This document shows, piece after piece, positions 39,347-47,644 of a stretch of 64,000 nt of DNA. The position numbers were made by a program, and so were the translations under genes. The notes beneath the pieces are model-generated. The model had not been told where the DNA came from and made no database searches. It was given only the letters and a program-made list of their open reading frames with translations. This DNA comes from Hyphomicrobiales bacterium. GTDB lineage: Bacteria > Pseudomonadota > Alphaproteobacteria > Rhizobiales > Rhizobiaceae. How positions within the stretch are numbered: position 1 is the first letter of the stretch; each line of letters opens with the position of its first letter. The stretch covers positions 1-64,000 of the forward strand of contig UCMT01000013.1 of NCBI GenBank assembly GCA_900473795.1, written 5' to 3'.

Positions 39347-39442
39347 GCATCGCGTCAAAGCGGAGTCATGCGATGCGCCTTAGGTCTTTATTTTTATGCA
39401 AGTCGTTGTCCCAAAACCGCTGCACACTTTTGGGCGACATGC
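39347..39442. repeat. Rhizobial palindromic intergenic repeat
   Basis: Two hairpins lie directly after purB. The first has arms GCATCGC/GCGATGC (39347-39376). The second is a 45-base imperfect palindrome (39398-39442) with arms GCAAGTCG/CGACATGC and inner CCCAAAA/TTTTGGG. The second matches from memory a very common Rhizobiaceae intergenic repeat (GTCGTTGTCCCAAAACCG...TTTTGGGCGACATGC). The family has no agreed function. Confidence 0.75.
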
Positions 39443-39446
39443 TTTA

Positions 39447-39467
39447 GGGGAGCCGAGGCGGCTCCCC
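39447..39467 (+). terminator. Hairpin downstream of the repeat
   Basis: GGGGAGCCG/CGGCTCCCC with loop AGG makes a strong stem. There is no T-run after it, so it is only a possible terminator for purB. Confidence 0.45.
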
Positions 39468-39594
39468 GTTCCGCCGTCGCCCAGGGTGTCCGGTTTCGGC
39501 CCACATCGCTCCATTTTGAACGGTTTTCTCAAGCCTTTCGTCAGTCTTCCATGCGAGGCTGCGGCAAACGAGCAAACTGGGAGTGGGCTGGAAC

Positions 39595-39900
39595 ATGCCG
39601 TATCAGCAGACGATCGAACGCAAGGTGGCGCGGACGACAACCAAATTCACCGGCACGGTGACCTGCAAAGGCGGGTCGAGTCGCGGGATCGTCAAAGACC
39701 TTTCGGCAGCCGGAATTTGTTTCCAGCTCTATTTCGATATCAATGCCAAGACCGGTCAGGACGTGTCGATCGAAAGCAACGAATTCGGTCATCTTACCGG
39801 CGTCGTGCAATGGTATCGCGGCGACAGGATCGGCATTCGTCTCGACCCGTCGTCGAATACTGCGGCACAGATCTCGTCCTATTTCAAATATTTCCGCTAA
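39595..39900 (+). CDS. PilZ domain protein
   Basis: A 101-residue single PilZ domain, a cyclic di-GMP receptor. The RxxxR-type switch is in IERKVARTTTK, and the second motif is KDLSAAGICFQL (DxSxxG). The ATG at 39595 is preferred; a GTG 12 bases upstream would add four residues. The effector partner is unknown. A diguanylate cyclase gene is 19 kb away in the window. Confidence 0.87.
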   Translation: MPYQQTIERKVARTTTKFTGTVTCKGGSSRGIVKDLSAAGICFQLYFDINAKTGQDVSIESNEFGHLTGVVQWYRGDRIGIRLDPSSNTAAQISSYFKYFR

Positions 39901-39914
39901 ACACGCATGACAGC

Positions 39915-39947
39915 ACGAACGTGACGCCACTTTGGCGGCACGTTCGT
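39915..39947. terminator. Palindromic terminator between convergent genes
   Basis: ACGAACGTG and CACGTTCGT arms flank an inner CGCC/GGCG stem, giving a 33-base hairpin between the PilZ and DUF2189 genes, followed by CTTT on the plus strand. Confidence 0.65.
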
Positions 39948-39964
39948 CTTTGGATCGCTCCGTG

Positions 39965-40771
39965 TTATTTGGTCTCCGGTGCGACCACCAGTTTGCGATA
40001 GAGATGCCATGTCGCATGACCGAGGATCGGCATGATGACGGCGAGACCGACGAAGACGGGGATCGAGCCGAGAACGAGGCCTCCCGCTACGATCAGTCCC
40101 CACATGGCGACGGGAACCGGATTGGTCAGCGTTGCCCGCACGGACGTCTCGACCGCTGCCACGGCGCCGACATCCCTGTCGAGCAACAGCGGAAACGACA
40201 CGACGACGGTCGACAGCACGATCACGGCAAAGACGAAACCGACGGCGTTGCCGACGAGGATAAGGTTCCAGCCCTGGTCTGTTCCGAAAACCTGGTTGGC
40301 GAAGGCGGAAATCGATGCCGGCGGCACATCGCCGAACATCTGGACATAAAGCGACTGGGCAACGAGCAGCCATGCGACGAACAGCACGAACAGCAAGAAG
40401 GCCAGCGCGATGATCGACGGCAAGGCCGGAGAACGGCGAACATCGAAAGCGTGCCGCCAAGACGTGTTCATCCCCTTTTCGCGCCGCCGGCTGATCTCAT
40501 AGAGACCGATGGCGGCCACCGGGCCAAGCAGGGCAAACCCCGAAGCCAGCGGATAGAGAATCGGCAACATGTTGGCGCCCGAACTCCATGTGGCAAGCAC
40601 GACACCTGCGATCGGGTAAATCAGGCAGAGAAAGACGTAATGAGACGGCTTGGCGTTGAAGTCCTGCCAGCCGAGACGCAACGCGTCGAAGACATCGGCT
40701 ATGCCGATCTTGCGAACTACCGGATGCTCGATAGTGGTGCTGGATCCTGCCAATACATGGAATGTTGTCAT
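39965..40771 (-). CDS. DUF2189 membrane protein
   Basis: A 268-residue inner-membrane protein with about six transmembrane helices. The N-terminal part has the DUF2189 pattern (DVFDALRLGWQDFNAKPSHYVFLCLIYPIAGVVL, shown in part), and later helices include PVPVAMWGLIVAGGLVLGS. Function unknown; members often occur beside respiratory genes, which is not the case here. AAGGAGGAG lies 8 bases before the ATG at 40771; a TTG two codons upstream is ignored. Confidence 0.88.
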   Translation of the reverse strand: MTTFHVLAGSSTTIEHPVVRKIGIADVFDALRLGWQDFNAKPSHYVFLCLIYPIAGVVLATWSSGANMLPILYPLASGFALLGPVAAIGLYEISRRREKGMNTSWRHAFDVRRSPALPSIIALAFLLFVLFVAWLLVAQSLYVQMFGDVPPASISAFANQVFGTDQGWNLILVGNAVGFVFAVIVLSTVVVSFPLLLDRDVGAVAAVETSVRATLTNPVPVAMWGLIVAGGLVLGSIPVFVGLAVIMPILGHATWHLYRKLVVAPETK

Positions 40772-40999
40772 GATCAATTCTCCTCCTTGAACACACGCGT
40801 CGTCACGTCATTCGAGAACAATCAGCAATTCCGGTTTCGAGGGAATCTCGGCATCGCTGACCTCAATCCATGCTCTCGACAGTGGCGGCATTCGCCGTCA
40901 CGGAACGTCGTGACCAATCGTCCCGTGCAGCGAGCATATACCAGATCTGCGTCTCTTTCACTTGACTTCCGCCGCCCTCGGGCACAAATCGCGGTTATT

Positions 41000-41554
41000 A
41001 TGAAAGCATCTGAAGCAGATATCCTGATCGTTCCCGGTTACACCAACTCAGGCCCGGACCATTGGCAGACGCGGTGGCAGAACAAGCTTGCCTCCGCGCG
41101 CCGCGTCGAACAGGCAGAATGGTCAAAGCCTGTCCGCGAAGACTGGGTCAAGCGGATGATCGAAGATATCAACGCGGCAACCAAGCCTGTTGTTATCGTG
41201 GCGCATTCGCTCGGCGTTGCGACGGCCATTCATGCCCTGCCGCACGCGGAAAAGAAGATCGCCGGCGCTTTCCTCGTCGCCCCGCCGGAAGTGACGAATC
41301 CGAAAATCCGGCCAAAGCACTTGATGACGTTCGGCCCCTACCCGCGCGATCCGCTGCCGTTCCCGAGCATGGTGATCGCAAGCCGCAATGATCCGTTCGG
41401 ATCGTATGATCATGCCGGCGATATCGCCAATGCCTGGGGCTCGCTGCTGGTCGACGCCGGCGAGTCCGGCCACATCAACGCCGAATCGGGTCACGGTCCG
41501 TGGCCGGAAGGCACGATGGTCTTTGCCCAGTTTCTCAGCCGGCTTCAACCCTGA
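41000..41554 (+). CDS. RBBP9/YdeN-type alpha/beta hydrolase
   Basis: A 184-residue small serine hydrolase of the RBBP9/YdeN family. The oxyanion region ILIVPGYTNSGPDHWQTRW is typical, the nucleophile is in VAHSLGVAT, and the catalytic His in AGESGHINAESGHGPWPEG. Substrate unknown. No ribosome site is evident before the ATG at 41000; the longer open frame upstream overlaps the divergent gene region and is not used. Confidence 0.88.
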   Translation: MKASEADILIVPGYTNSGPDHWQTRWQNKLASARRVEQAEWSKPVREDWVKRMIEDINAATKPVVIVAHSLGVATAIHALPHAEKKIAGAFLVAPPEVTNPKIRPKHLMTFGPYPRDPLPFPSMVIASRNDPFGSYDHAGDIANAWGSLLVDAGESGHINAESGHGPWPEGTMVFAQFLSRLQP

Positions 41555-41952
41555 GCCGACATCAAGCGCTGCCCCTATCACAGCAAAGCCGCCGGAGAAT
41601 CGCCGGATCACGACGATTTTCATGCCAGCCGCAAGCCTGGCCGCGCCAGTTTTTTGAAACAGCCATGACGCCGGGCAAGTCAGCCTGAGCGTCGTTTCGA
41701 AAGCAATCGGAGCCGATCACACCCGCGCGCAATGCATCATTTTATGCAACGTTAGATGGTTGAAATGACGTGCTTTAGCCGTTTGGTGGCCCCATAATGG
41801 CCCCACTTATGAACTTTGCTGCAGTGCAAATAAAATTCTTCGGCTCAAAGCTTTTGAGTCTCCGCACACAGCCTGACTTTCCATCTGCCGGCTGTCAGCT
41901 CCGATCGAATTCCATTCGATCTCTTGGCTCAAACCAACCGGATTCGCGAGCG
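41555..41952. other. Intergenic region with a short direct repeat
   Basis: A 398-base gap before a methyltransferase gene. From about 41740 on it is AT-richer than its neighbours. TGGCCCCA occurs twice at an 11-base interval (41787-41794 and 41798-41805). I see no gene here. The open frame starting at 41797 is discounted because its first 52 codons do not look protein-coding. Confidence 0.5.
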
Positions 41953-42738
41953 ATGACCTCAGCCATTCGAAAATTCATTTTCCACGATCTCCAGACGATC
42001 GAGGGCTATATCGATCCGCCGGACGCACTGGTTTTCCTTTCGCTTCTGCAAGGGCAGAAAGAAAAAAACTTCGCCGGCGCCCTTGCCGAGATCGGCGTGT
42101 TCTATGGCCGCTCCTATTTTCTTCTTAGAAAGATCAGCGGAGACGACGAGACGATATTGGCAATCGACCTGTTCAATATTGGTCAGACGGTCGATGGGAG
42201 CAGCGCGCAATATAGCCGCTTTCTGGAAAACGGGCGTCGGCTCGGCATGCGCGTGGACGAAGAGATGATCATCAGAGGCGACAGCACGCTGCTGGAGCCA
42301 GCCCAACTGACCGACAAGATCGGTAAAATTCGGTTCTTCAGTATCGATGGCGGGCATATGCTGCGACATGTCGTGGCCGATAGCAGACTTGCGATGGAAG
42401 CGCTTGCGGATCATGGCGTCATCGCCTTTGACGATACGTTCAATCCGGCCTGGCCGGAGGTGACGGTCGGCGTAGCGGATTTCCTGCGCACATGCGGCGG
42501 CGCCTTTTCCGCTTTCTGCATGACCAAGTACAAGACCTATGTCTGCCGCCGCGAATTCCACGCGTTTTACACCGACCTGATTGCCAATTCAGCCGATCTC
42601 GCCGCATTCGATCACGTCGAAACCGAATTTCTAGGCTCGAAGGTTGCCCGCCTCCACAACCCGATCAGCCGCCGGATGGTCTACGAGCTGATGGTTCGCT
42701 CAGGCATGAGCGCTTTTTCCGAGCGCGTTTACCGATAG
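41953..42738 (+). CDS. Class I SAM-dependent methyltransferase
   Basis: A 261-residue protein of the Methyltransf_24 type. Motif I (ALAEIGVFYGRSYFLL) near residue 40, IDLFN after the second strand, FSIDGGHMLRHVVAD and GVIAFDDTF are visible, a pattern also seen in cephalosporin-hydroxylase-like proteins. The substrate is unknown. The ATG at 41953 is the first with plausible protein after it. It is isolated between an AT-rich gap and the DUF1476 gene. This could be a transferred gene, based on the context only. Confidence 0.8.
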   Translation: MTSAIRKFIFHDLQTIEGYIDPPDALVFLSLLQGQKEKNFAGALAEIGVFYGRSYFLLRKISGDDETILAIDLFNIGQTVDGSSAQYSRFLENGRRLGMRVDEEMIIRGDSTLLEPAQLTDKIGKIRFFSIDGGHMLRHVVADSRLAMEALADHGVIAFDDTFNPAWPEVTVGVADFLRTCGGAFSAFCMTKYKTYVCRREFHAFYTDLIANSADLAAFDHVETEFLGSKVARLHNPISRRMVYELMVRSGMSAFSERVYR

Positions 42739-42775
42739 GCGAAGCACATATCAGCTCAGCCAACCGCAGTGCCAA

Positions 42776-42803
42776 AACAAAAAGCCGCCCGCAAGCGGAC
42801 GGC
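42776..42803 (-). terminator. Intrinsic terminator of the DUF1476 gene
   Basis: On the minus strand GCCGTCCGC/GCGGGCGGC with a 2-base loop (42803-42784) is followed by TTTTTGTTTTGG. It lies 24 bases after the stop of the DUF1476 gene. Confidence 0.85.
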
Positions 42804-42827
42804 CTCGCAGGCTTTCAGTGACCCATA

Positions 42828-43142
42828 TCAGCCGTTCTGGATCTGGGTGACGGCCTCGGAGAGAAGCTCCAGCATCTTCAGGCGAATGTCGTCTTCAGTC
42901 TGGGCGATGCCGGCAGCTTCGAAGTCCGCGCGGATCTTGCGCACGACGTCCTCATGTCCGGCCTCGGCGAAATCGGCGGCGATGACGTCGGTGGCGTAGG
43001 CCGCCGGATCGCTCTTGCCCAGAAGCCCCGCGGCCCAGAGACCGAGCAGCTTGTTGCGGCGCGCCTCGGCCCTGAACCGCAGCTCTTCATCCAGCGCAAA
43101 TTTCGCCTCAAACGCCTTTTCGCGGTCCTGCATACTGGTCAT
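42828..43142 (-). CDS. F1-ATPase inhibitor subunit zeta (DUF1476)
   Basis: A 104-residue alpha-helical protein. The opening MQDREKAFEAKFALDEELRFRAEARRNKLLGLWAA and the acidic, helical remainder match DUF1476, whose Paracoccus member is the zeta inhibitor of the F1Fo-ATP synthase. It should insert its N-terminal helix into F1 and block ATP hydrolysis. ATGs at 43142 and 43133 are both possible; AGGGAG favours the first. It is divergent from purC, a common arrangement in Rhizobiales. Confidence 0.92.
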   Translation of the reverse strand: MTSMQDREKAFEAKFALDEELRFRAEARRNKLLGLWAAGLLGKSDPAAYATDVIAADFAEAGHEDVVRKIRADFEAAGIAQTEDDIRLKMLELLSEAVTQIQNG

Positions 43143-43376
43143 CCTTCGATCTCCCTGAAAACCATGCCGTAAACAGCTTTTCGCCCATAAACCAAAAGCC
43201 TGCCAAAAGTGCAATGCGAAGTTTTCCGCTTTGACGACTTTCCGTGTTACCCTCTTGCTAATTCAGGGGATCGGATCAGACGCCGATTGTGAAATAGTTT
43301 CTTTTGAGCTATGGACCCGATTAGAAAATGCCAAGGCGCAGCCCAAGAGCGCCGACAACTATAGAGAACACTATTG

Positions 43377-44141
43377 ATGAACCGTCGCCGCCGTATTTAC
43401 GAAGGCAAAGCCAAGATCCTTTATGAGGGTCCTGAGCCGGGTACGCTGATCCAGTTTTTCAAAGATGACGCAACCGCCTTCAACAAGAAGAAGCACGATG
43501 TCATCGATGGCAAGGGCGTGCTCAACAACCGGATTTCCGAATATATCTTCACGCACCTGAACAGGATCGGCATCCCCACGCACTTCATCCGCCGCCTGAA
43601 CATGCGCGAGCAGCTGATCAAGGAAGTGGAAATCATTCCGCTCGAGATCGTCGTGCGGAATGTGGCCGCAGGCTCTCTGTCCAAGCGCCTCGGCATCGAG
43701 GAAGGCGTGGTCCTGCCGCGCTCGATCATCGAGTTCTATTACAAGGCCGATGCGCTCGATGACCCGATGGTCTCCGAAGAGCATATCACCGCTTTCGGCT
43801 GGGCAAGCCCGCAGGAACTCGACGACATCATGGCGCTCGCCATTCGCATCAACGACTTCCTGACCGGCCTGTTCCTGGGCGTCGGCATCCAGCTCGTCGA
43901 TTTCAAGATCGAATGTGGCCGGTTGTTCGAAGGCGACATGATGCGCATCATCCTGGCCGACGAAATTTCGCCGGACAGCTGCCGTCTGTGGGACGTCGAA
44001 ACCAAGGAAAAGATGGACAAGGACAGGTTCCGCCGCGACATGGGCGGCCTCGTCGAGGCCTACCAGGAAGTGGCTCGCCGCCTTGGCATCATGAACGAGA
44101 ACGAGCCGCCGCGCGGCACCGGCCCCGTGCTGGTGAAATAA
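43377..44141 (+). CDS. purC: SAICAR synthetase
   Basis: A 254-residue purine enzyme that joins aspartate to CAIR using ATP. Family segments visible are [50 protein letters not shown] and [16 protein letters not shown], described in pieces. The ATG at 43377 is preceded by a TTG; no ribosome site is clear. It is first in purC-purS-kptA-purQ. Confidence 0.97.
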   Translation: MNRRRRIYEGKAKILYEGPEPGTLIQFFKDDATAFNKKKHDVIDGKGVLNNRISEYIFTHLNRIGIPTHFIRRLNMREQLIKEVEIIPLEIVVRNVAAGSLSKRLGIEEGVVLPRSIIEFYYKADALDDPMVSEEHITAFGWASPQELDDIMALAIRINDFLTGLFLGVGIQLVDFKIECGRLFEGDMMRIILADEISPDSCRLWDVETKEKMDKDRFRRDMGGLVEAYQEVARRLGIMNENEPPRGTGPVLVK

Positions 44142-44157
44142 GCAGGAAAAGACAACA

Positions 44158-44400
44158 GTGATCAACGCACGCGTAACAGTGACGCTGAAGAACGGCGTTC
44201 TCGACCCGCAGGGCAAGGCCATCGAAGGCGCCCTTGGCGCCCTCGGCTTCGACAGCATCGGCCACGTCCGCCAGGGCAAGGTCTTCGATCTGCAGATCGA
44301 GACCGCCGACAAGGCAAAGGCCGAAGCCGACCTCAAGGCCATGTGCGAGAAACTTCTGGCCAACACGGTCATCGAGAATTACGCCATCTCGATTGCCTGA
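44158..44400 (+). CDS. purS: FGAM synthase subunit PurS
   Basis: An 80-residue subunit of the three-part PurSQL formylglycinamidine synthase. It shows the compact pattern ARVTVTLKNGVLDPQGKAIEGAL and ends CEKLLANTVIENY (partial strings). It begins with GTG, preceded by AGGAAAAG, 16 bases after purC. Confidence 0.96.
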   Translation: MINARVTVTLKNGVLDPQGKAIEGALGALGFDSIGHVRQGKVFDLQIETADKAKAEADLKAMCEKLLANTVIENYAISIA

Positions 44401-44421
44401 GCTTCTAGGACCGTGACCGCG

Positions 44422-44979
44422 ATGTCTTCTCGAAACCAGGATACGGACGTTTCCAAGTTTCTGAGCTACGTCCTGCGGCACGCTCCGGAAGAAGCGGGAC
44501 TGACCCTGGACAGCGAAGGCTGGGTGGCCTTCTCCAAGGTTCAGGCCGCGGTCCGCACCCGGTTTGGTATCTCGGATGCCGATCTGCTGCGGATCATCGA
44601 GGAAAGCCCGAAGAAGCGCTTCACCCTGAACGGTGAAAGCATCCGCGCCGCGCAGGGGCACAGCGTTGCAATCGATATTGGCCTACCCCCGTCGGAGCCG
44701 CCGCCAACGCTCTATCATGGCACATCGGCGGCGAACCTTTCGCCGATCCTGGCGGACGGACTGAAGAAGATGGATCGGCAACACGTGCATCTGTCGCCGG
44801 ATCAGGAAACAGCCCTTATCGTCGCGCGCCGCCGCAAGGGCGATATCGTCATACTGGAAATAAACGCTGGAAAGATGCAGGCGGACGGACAATTGTTTTT
44901 CAAGTCGGAAAACGGCGTATGGCTGACCGACCAAGTGCCACCTGCTTACATCTCACCGATTACGGAGACAGGAATATGA
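44422..44979 (+). CDS. kptA: RNA 2'-phosphotransferase (Tpt1/KptA)
   Basis: A 185-residue enzyme of the Tpt1/KptA family, which uses NAD to remove an internal 2'-phosphate from RNA and makes ADP-ribose 1'',2''-cyclic phosphate. The N-terminal [15 protein letters not shown] is the diagnostic start, [29 protein letters not shown] (in parts) marks the NAD site, and [16 protein letters not shown] ends it. The ATG at 44422 is used; a GTG three codons upstream is possible. It lies between purS and purQ, and its stop overlaps the purQ start (ATGA). Bacteria lack the spliced-tRNA substrate, so its role here is open. Confidence 0.93.
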   Translation: MSSRNQDTDVSKFLSYVLRHAPEEAGLTLDSEGWVAFSKVQAAVRTRFGISDADLLRIIEESPKKRFTLNGESIRAAQGHSVAIDIGLPPSEPPPTLYHGTSAANLSPILADGLKKMDRQHVHLSPDQETALIVARRRKGDIVILEINAGKMQADGQLFFKSENGVWLTDQVPPAYISPITETGI

Positions 44980-45647
44980 AATCAGCAGTCGTTCAGCTTC
45001 CGGGTCTCAATCGTGACCGCGACATGATCGCTGCGCTGACCAAGATTTCCGGCAAGGCGCCGGTGACGATCTGGCAGACGGAGACGGATATTCCGGATGT
45101 CGACCTGATCGTCATCCCCGGCGGCTTCTCCTATGGCGACTACCTGCGCTGCGGCGCGATCGCGGCGCGCATGCCGGTGATGCAGGCGATCAAGGCGAAG
45201 GCCGAGGCCGGCGTCAAGGTGCTGGGCGTCTGCAACGGTTTCCAGATTCTCGTCGAAGCGGGTCTCCTGCCGGGCGCGCTGATGCGCAATGCCTCGCTGA
45301 AATTCGTCTGCAAGGAAATCCAGCTGGAAGTCGTCAACGCCAATACCGATTTCAGCCGCGCCTACGAGCAGGGCCAGATCATCCGCTGCCCCGTCGCCCA
45401 CCATGACGGCAACTATTTTGCCGACGCGGAGACGTTGAAGACCATCGAAGGCAATGGCCAGGTCGTTTTCCGCTATGCGGCCGGCACCAATCCGAACGGT
45501 TCCATCAACGACATCGCCGGTATCGTCAATGAGAAGGGCAATGTTCTCGGCATGATGCCGCATCCGGAAAACCTGATCGAGGCTGCCCATGGCGGCGCCG
45601 ACGGCCGCGGTCTCTTCGCATCCGCCCTTGACGTAATAGCTGCTTAA
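44976..45647 (+). CDS. purQ: FGAM synthase glutaminase subunit PurQ
   Basis: A 223-residue class I glutamine amidotransferase that supplies ammonia to PurL. Features are [19 protein letters not shown], the nucleophile in [19 protein letters not shown], and the His-Glu pair in MPHPENLIE (pieces). The start overlaps the kptA stop by four bases and GGAGACAGG lies upstream. purL is not in the window. Confidence 0.97.
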   Translation: MKSAVVQLPGLNRDRDMIAALTKISGKAPVTIWQTETDIPDVDLIVIPGGFSYGDYLRCGAIAARMPVMQAIKAKAEAGVKVLGVCNGFQILVEAGLLPGALMRNASLKFVCKEIQLEVVNANTDFSRAYEQGQIIRCPVAHHDGNYFADAETLKTIEGNGQVVFRYAAGTNPNGSINDIAGIVNEKGNVLGMMPHPENLIEAAHGGADGRGLFASALDVIAA

Positions 45648-45699
45648 CAATCCGCCTGATAGAAGGCTCCCACAAAGACCGAATCACAGGGACCTTCCG

Positions 45700-46107
45700 A
45701 TGCGCGGCACAGCTTTCATCCGTTTTCTTGCCACTGCCGGCGTGGTCGCCACGCTTGCGCTTGCCACCGGCTGCCAGTCGGCCAGCCCGCCAGCGCCTGC
45801 GCAGAGCACGGCGGCGTTGCCCACCATGGAACGCGTCGCGCTCGGGGCCAACGCCTGCTGGTTCAAATCTGGTGACGCAGCCTTCAAGCCGTATCGCCTG
45901 GCGCCGGAACTCAATTCCTTCTCCGGACGCCCGCGCATCCTGCTCGTCAAGCGCAACTCACCCGAATCACGTCCGCTCGCCGTCGTCCAGGCGGAAGGAC
46001 ACCCGGCCCGGCTTCAGGCCTTTGGACCGCTGTTCAATGAACCGGTTGGAGCGAGAATGGCGTCGGATGTGAAACGCTGGGCCGCGGGCGGCACCGGTTG
46101 CCGATAG
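45700..46107 (+). CDS. Small lipoprotein of unknown function
   Basis: A 135-residue protein with a lipoprotein signal peptide: a short basic start, a hydrophobic stretch and lipobox ATGC (Cys25). The mature part is proline/alanine-rich at first, then has a compact region RILLVKRNSPESRPLAVVQAEG. No family is recognised. It follows purQ at 52 bases on the same strand and may share its transcript. A GGGA lies upstream of the ATG. Confidence 0.8.
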   Translation: MRGTAFIRFLATAGVVATLALATGCQSASPPAPAQSTAALPTMERVALGANACWFKSGDAAFKPYRLAPELNSFSGRPRILLVKRNSPESRPLAVVQAEGHPARLQAFGPLFNEPVGARMASDVKRWAAGGTGCR

Positions 46108-46125
46108 CCCAAGGCACTCTGCCCG

Positions 46126-46146
46126 CCGGCACCAGCGTGGTGCCGG
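46126..46146 (+). terminator. Intrinsic terminator after the lipoprotein gene
   Basis: A perfect stem CCGGCACCA/TGGTGCCGG with a 3-base loop is followed by TTCCTT. It lies 18 bases after the stop codon. Confidence 0.65.
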
Positions 46147-46582
46147 TTCCTTATCCCAGCTTTTCTTTTTAAGCATTTTTTCTCCACGCTCCAGTTCGAA
46201 CGAACCAGTGATTGAGCCCACCCGAAAGCGTCGGGCTGTTTTTCACGATTCCAACCCGAAATGCCGTTCTCACATATATGCGAAATTGCGTTCCAGGATC
46301 TGGTTAAGCCGTGACGCCATTCGGCGCGGCCACGGTGGGGACCTTCTTTCTTTCGCCTATACCGGAAATGCCCCTCGACGTGGCACACCTGGCGACAACC
46401 CATGAGTTGGAGGGCCTGGCGAGCCTGCCGGATTGAAAACACCTCTTCATTGGTTTCAGTCACTTGAGAAATCGGGGTTCCACCTTCTCGGCCGATCGCC
46501 GGTGCCCTCCACTTTCTCGAACCCGCGATTTTATTCTCCTGCCCGCATCGCAAAGAGAACGTCATTTCTTATAAGTTATAAT

Positions 46583-46601
46583 ATCTACTGATTTTATAGA
46601 C
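46583..46601 (+). promoter_or_regulatory. Shared AT-rich motif, copy 1 (before the first LLM gene)
   Basis: ATCTACTGATTTTATAGAC matches the motif copy at 59895-59913 at 13 of 19 positions, including TCTA, ATT and TATAGA. It ends 27 bases before the ATG of the first monooxygenase gene. It is a possible binding site for a regulator of the cluster. Function inferred. Confidence 0.4.
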
Positions 46602-46627
46602 TAAAGAAATGGAAGCGGGTTTGAACA

Positions 46628-47620
46628 ATGACCTATCTCCTGAGCCTCCTTGACAAAAGTCCGATCGAGCCCGGGCAGGACGCGAGCCACGCCTTGCAGT
46701 CCACCGTGCGTCTTGCCCTGAAGGCAGAGCAACTCGGCTATCACCGGTTCTGGGTGGCCGAGCACCACAATACCCTTGGTCTGGCGAGCTCGGCTCCCGA
46801 AGCGTTGATCGCCTACCTTCTGGCCCGAACCTCGACCATTCGGATCGGTTCCGGTGGAGTGATGCTGCAGCACTACAGCGCCTACAAGGTGGCGGAGACG
46901 TTCAATCTGCTTGCCTCGCTTGCACCCGGCCGCGTGGACCTCGGGGTCGGGAAAGCTCCCGGCGGCTTCCCACTGTCAACCAGAGCCTTGCAGGTGGCCA
47001 TTGATCCGGCGCGCAAACCGAGCTTCGCAGACCAGCTGAGCGATATTAACGCTTATCTCTCAACGAATTCCACTTCAGCCGAGCTCGTCGCCACGCCCCT
47101 GCCCGGCGTCGCACCCGATCGCTTTCTACTTGGCGCCAGCGTCGAAAGCGCCACCCTTGCGGCGGAAAAAGGCTGGGAGCTGGTCTTCGCCGGTCACCTG
47201 AATGGCGACCCGGACAACCTTCGCAAGACTTTTGAAACCTACGAACAAGCGACCGGCGGCAAACGCCCGATCCTTGCACTTGCCGCCTTTGCTGCCGAAA
47301 GCGAGGAGCAGGCACGAGCGCGCGTCGGCGATCTCAAGATCGTCAAGGTCTTCCTGCCCAACGGCCAATGCGTGAACGTCGGCAGCGAGGAACAGGCGGC
47401 CGAATTTGCCCGCCAGTCCGGTGTCACCGACTACCGTATAGAGGAAAAGGCACCCAGCGTGCTGCACGGCACGGCTCGACAGGTCCGCAAGGAACTGGAC
47501 GATCTGCATCGCCGCTATGGCGTCAGCGAATTCATTCTGGACACCCCTGCCCTGACGACGGCCGAGCACCTCACCTCCATCGAGTTGCTCGCCAAGGAGC
47601 GGCTTTCCCTCGTCGCCTGA
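46628..47620 (+). CDS. LLM flavin-dependent monooxygenase, YtmO/MsnO-like
   Basis: A 330-residue TIM-barrel enzyme of the bacterial luciferase-like superfamily that uses reduced FMN and oxygen. Recognisable blocks are LLDKSPIEPG at the start, the FWVAEHHNTLGLASSAPE segment that lines the active site and IRIGSGGVMLQHYSAYKVAE (short pieces). It resembles YtmO of the B. subtilis ytm-ytn operon, whose other members also occur here. It starts the plus-strand cluster, 25 bases before the next gene. The FMN reductase is not adjacent. Confidence 0.9.
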   Translation: MTYLLSLLDKSPIEPGQDASHALQSTVRLALKAEQLGYHRFWVAEHHNTLGLASSAPEALIAYLLARTSTIRIGSGGVMLQHYSAYKVAETFNLLASLAPGRVDLGVGKAPGGFPLSTRALQVAIDPARKPSFADQLSDINAYLSTNSTSAELVATPLPGVAPDRFLLGASVESATLAAEKGWELVFAGHLNGDPDNLRKTFETYEQATGGKRPILALAAFAAESEEQARARVGDLKIVKVFLPNGQCVNVGSEEQAAEFARQSGVTDYRIEEKAPSVLHGTARQVRKELDDLHRRYGVSEFILDTPALTTAEHLTSIELLAKERLSLVA

Positions 47621-47644
47621 TATCTCTGAAGAGGAGTTGATCCC

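Larger units (their letters stand above)
46108..46627. other. Intergenic border region of the sulfur cluster
   Basis: A 520-base gap without a recognised gene. It holds the terminator at 46126-46146, a second small hairpin CCCGA/TCGGG followed by TGTTTTT (46221-46242) that could end a small RNA, and an AT-rich stretch (46561-46610) just before the first sulfur gene. The middle shows no repeat, integrase or transposase remnant. The change from housekeeping to accessory content happens in this gap. Confidence 0.55.

Noticed and set aside
41787-41805. A phage-type attachment site
   Set aside because: A short direct repeat alone is not enough; there is no integrase gene and no tRNA end nearby.
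41797-41952. A 52-codon upstream extension of the methyltransferase
   Set aside because: The extra residues do not look like a protein domain and start beside an AT-rich gap; the ATG at 41953 begins the conserved part.
43231-43265. A purC promoter at TTGACG
   Set aside because: TTGACG is a good -35 element but no acceptable -10 hexamer lies at 16-18 bases.
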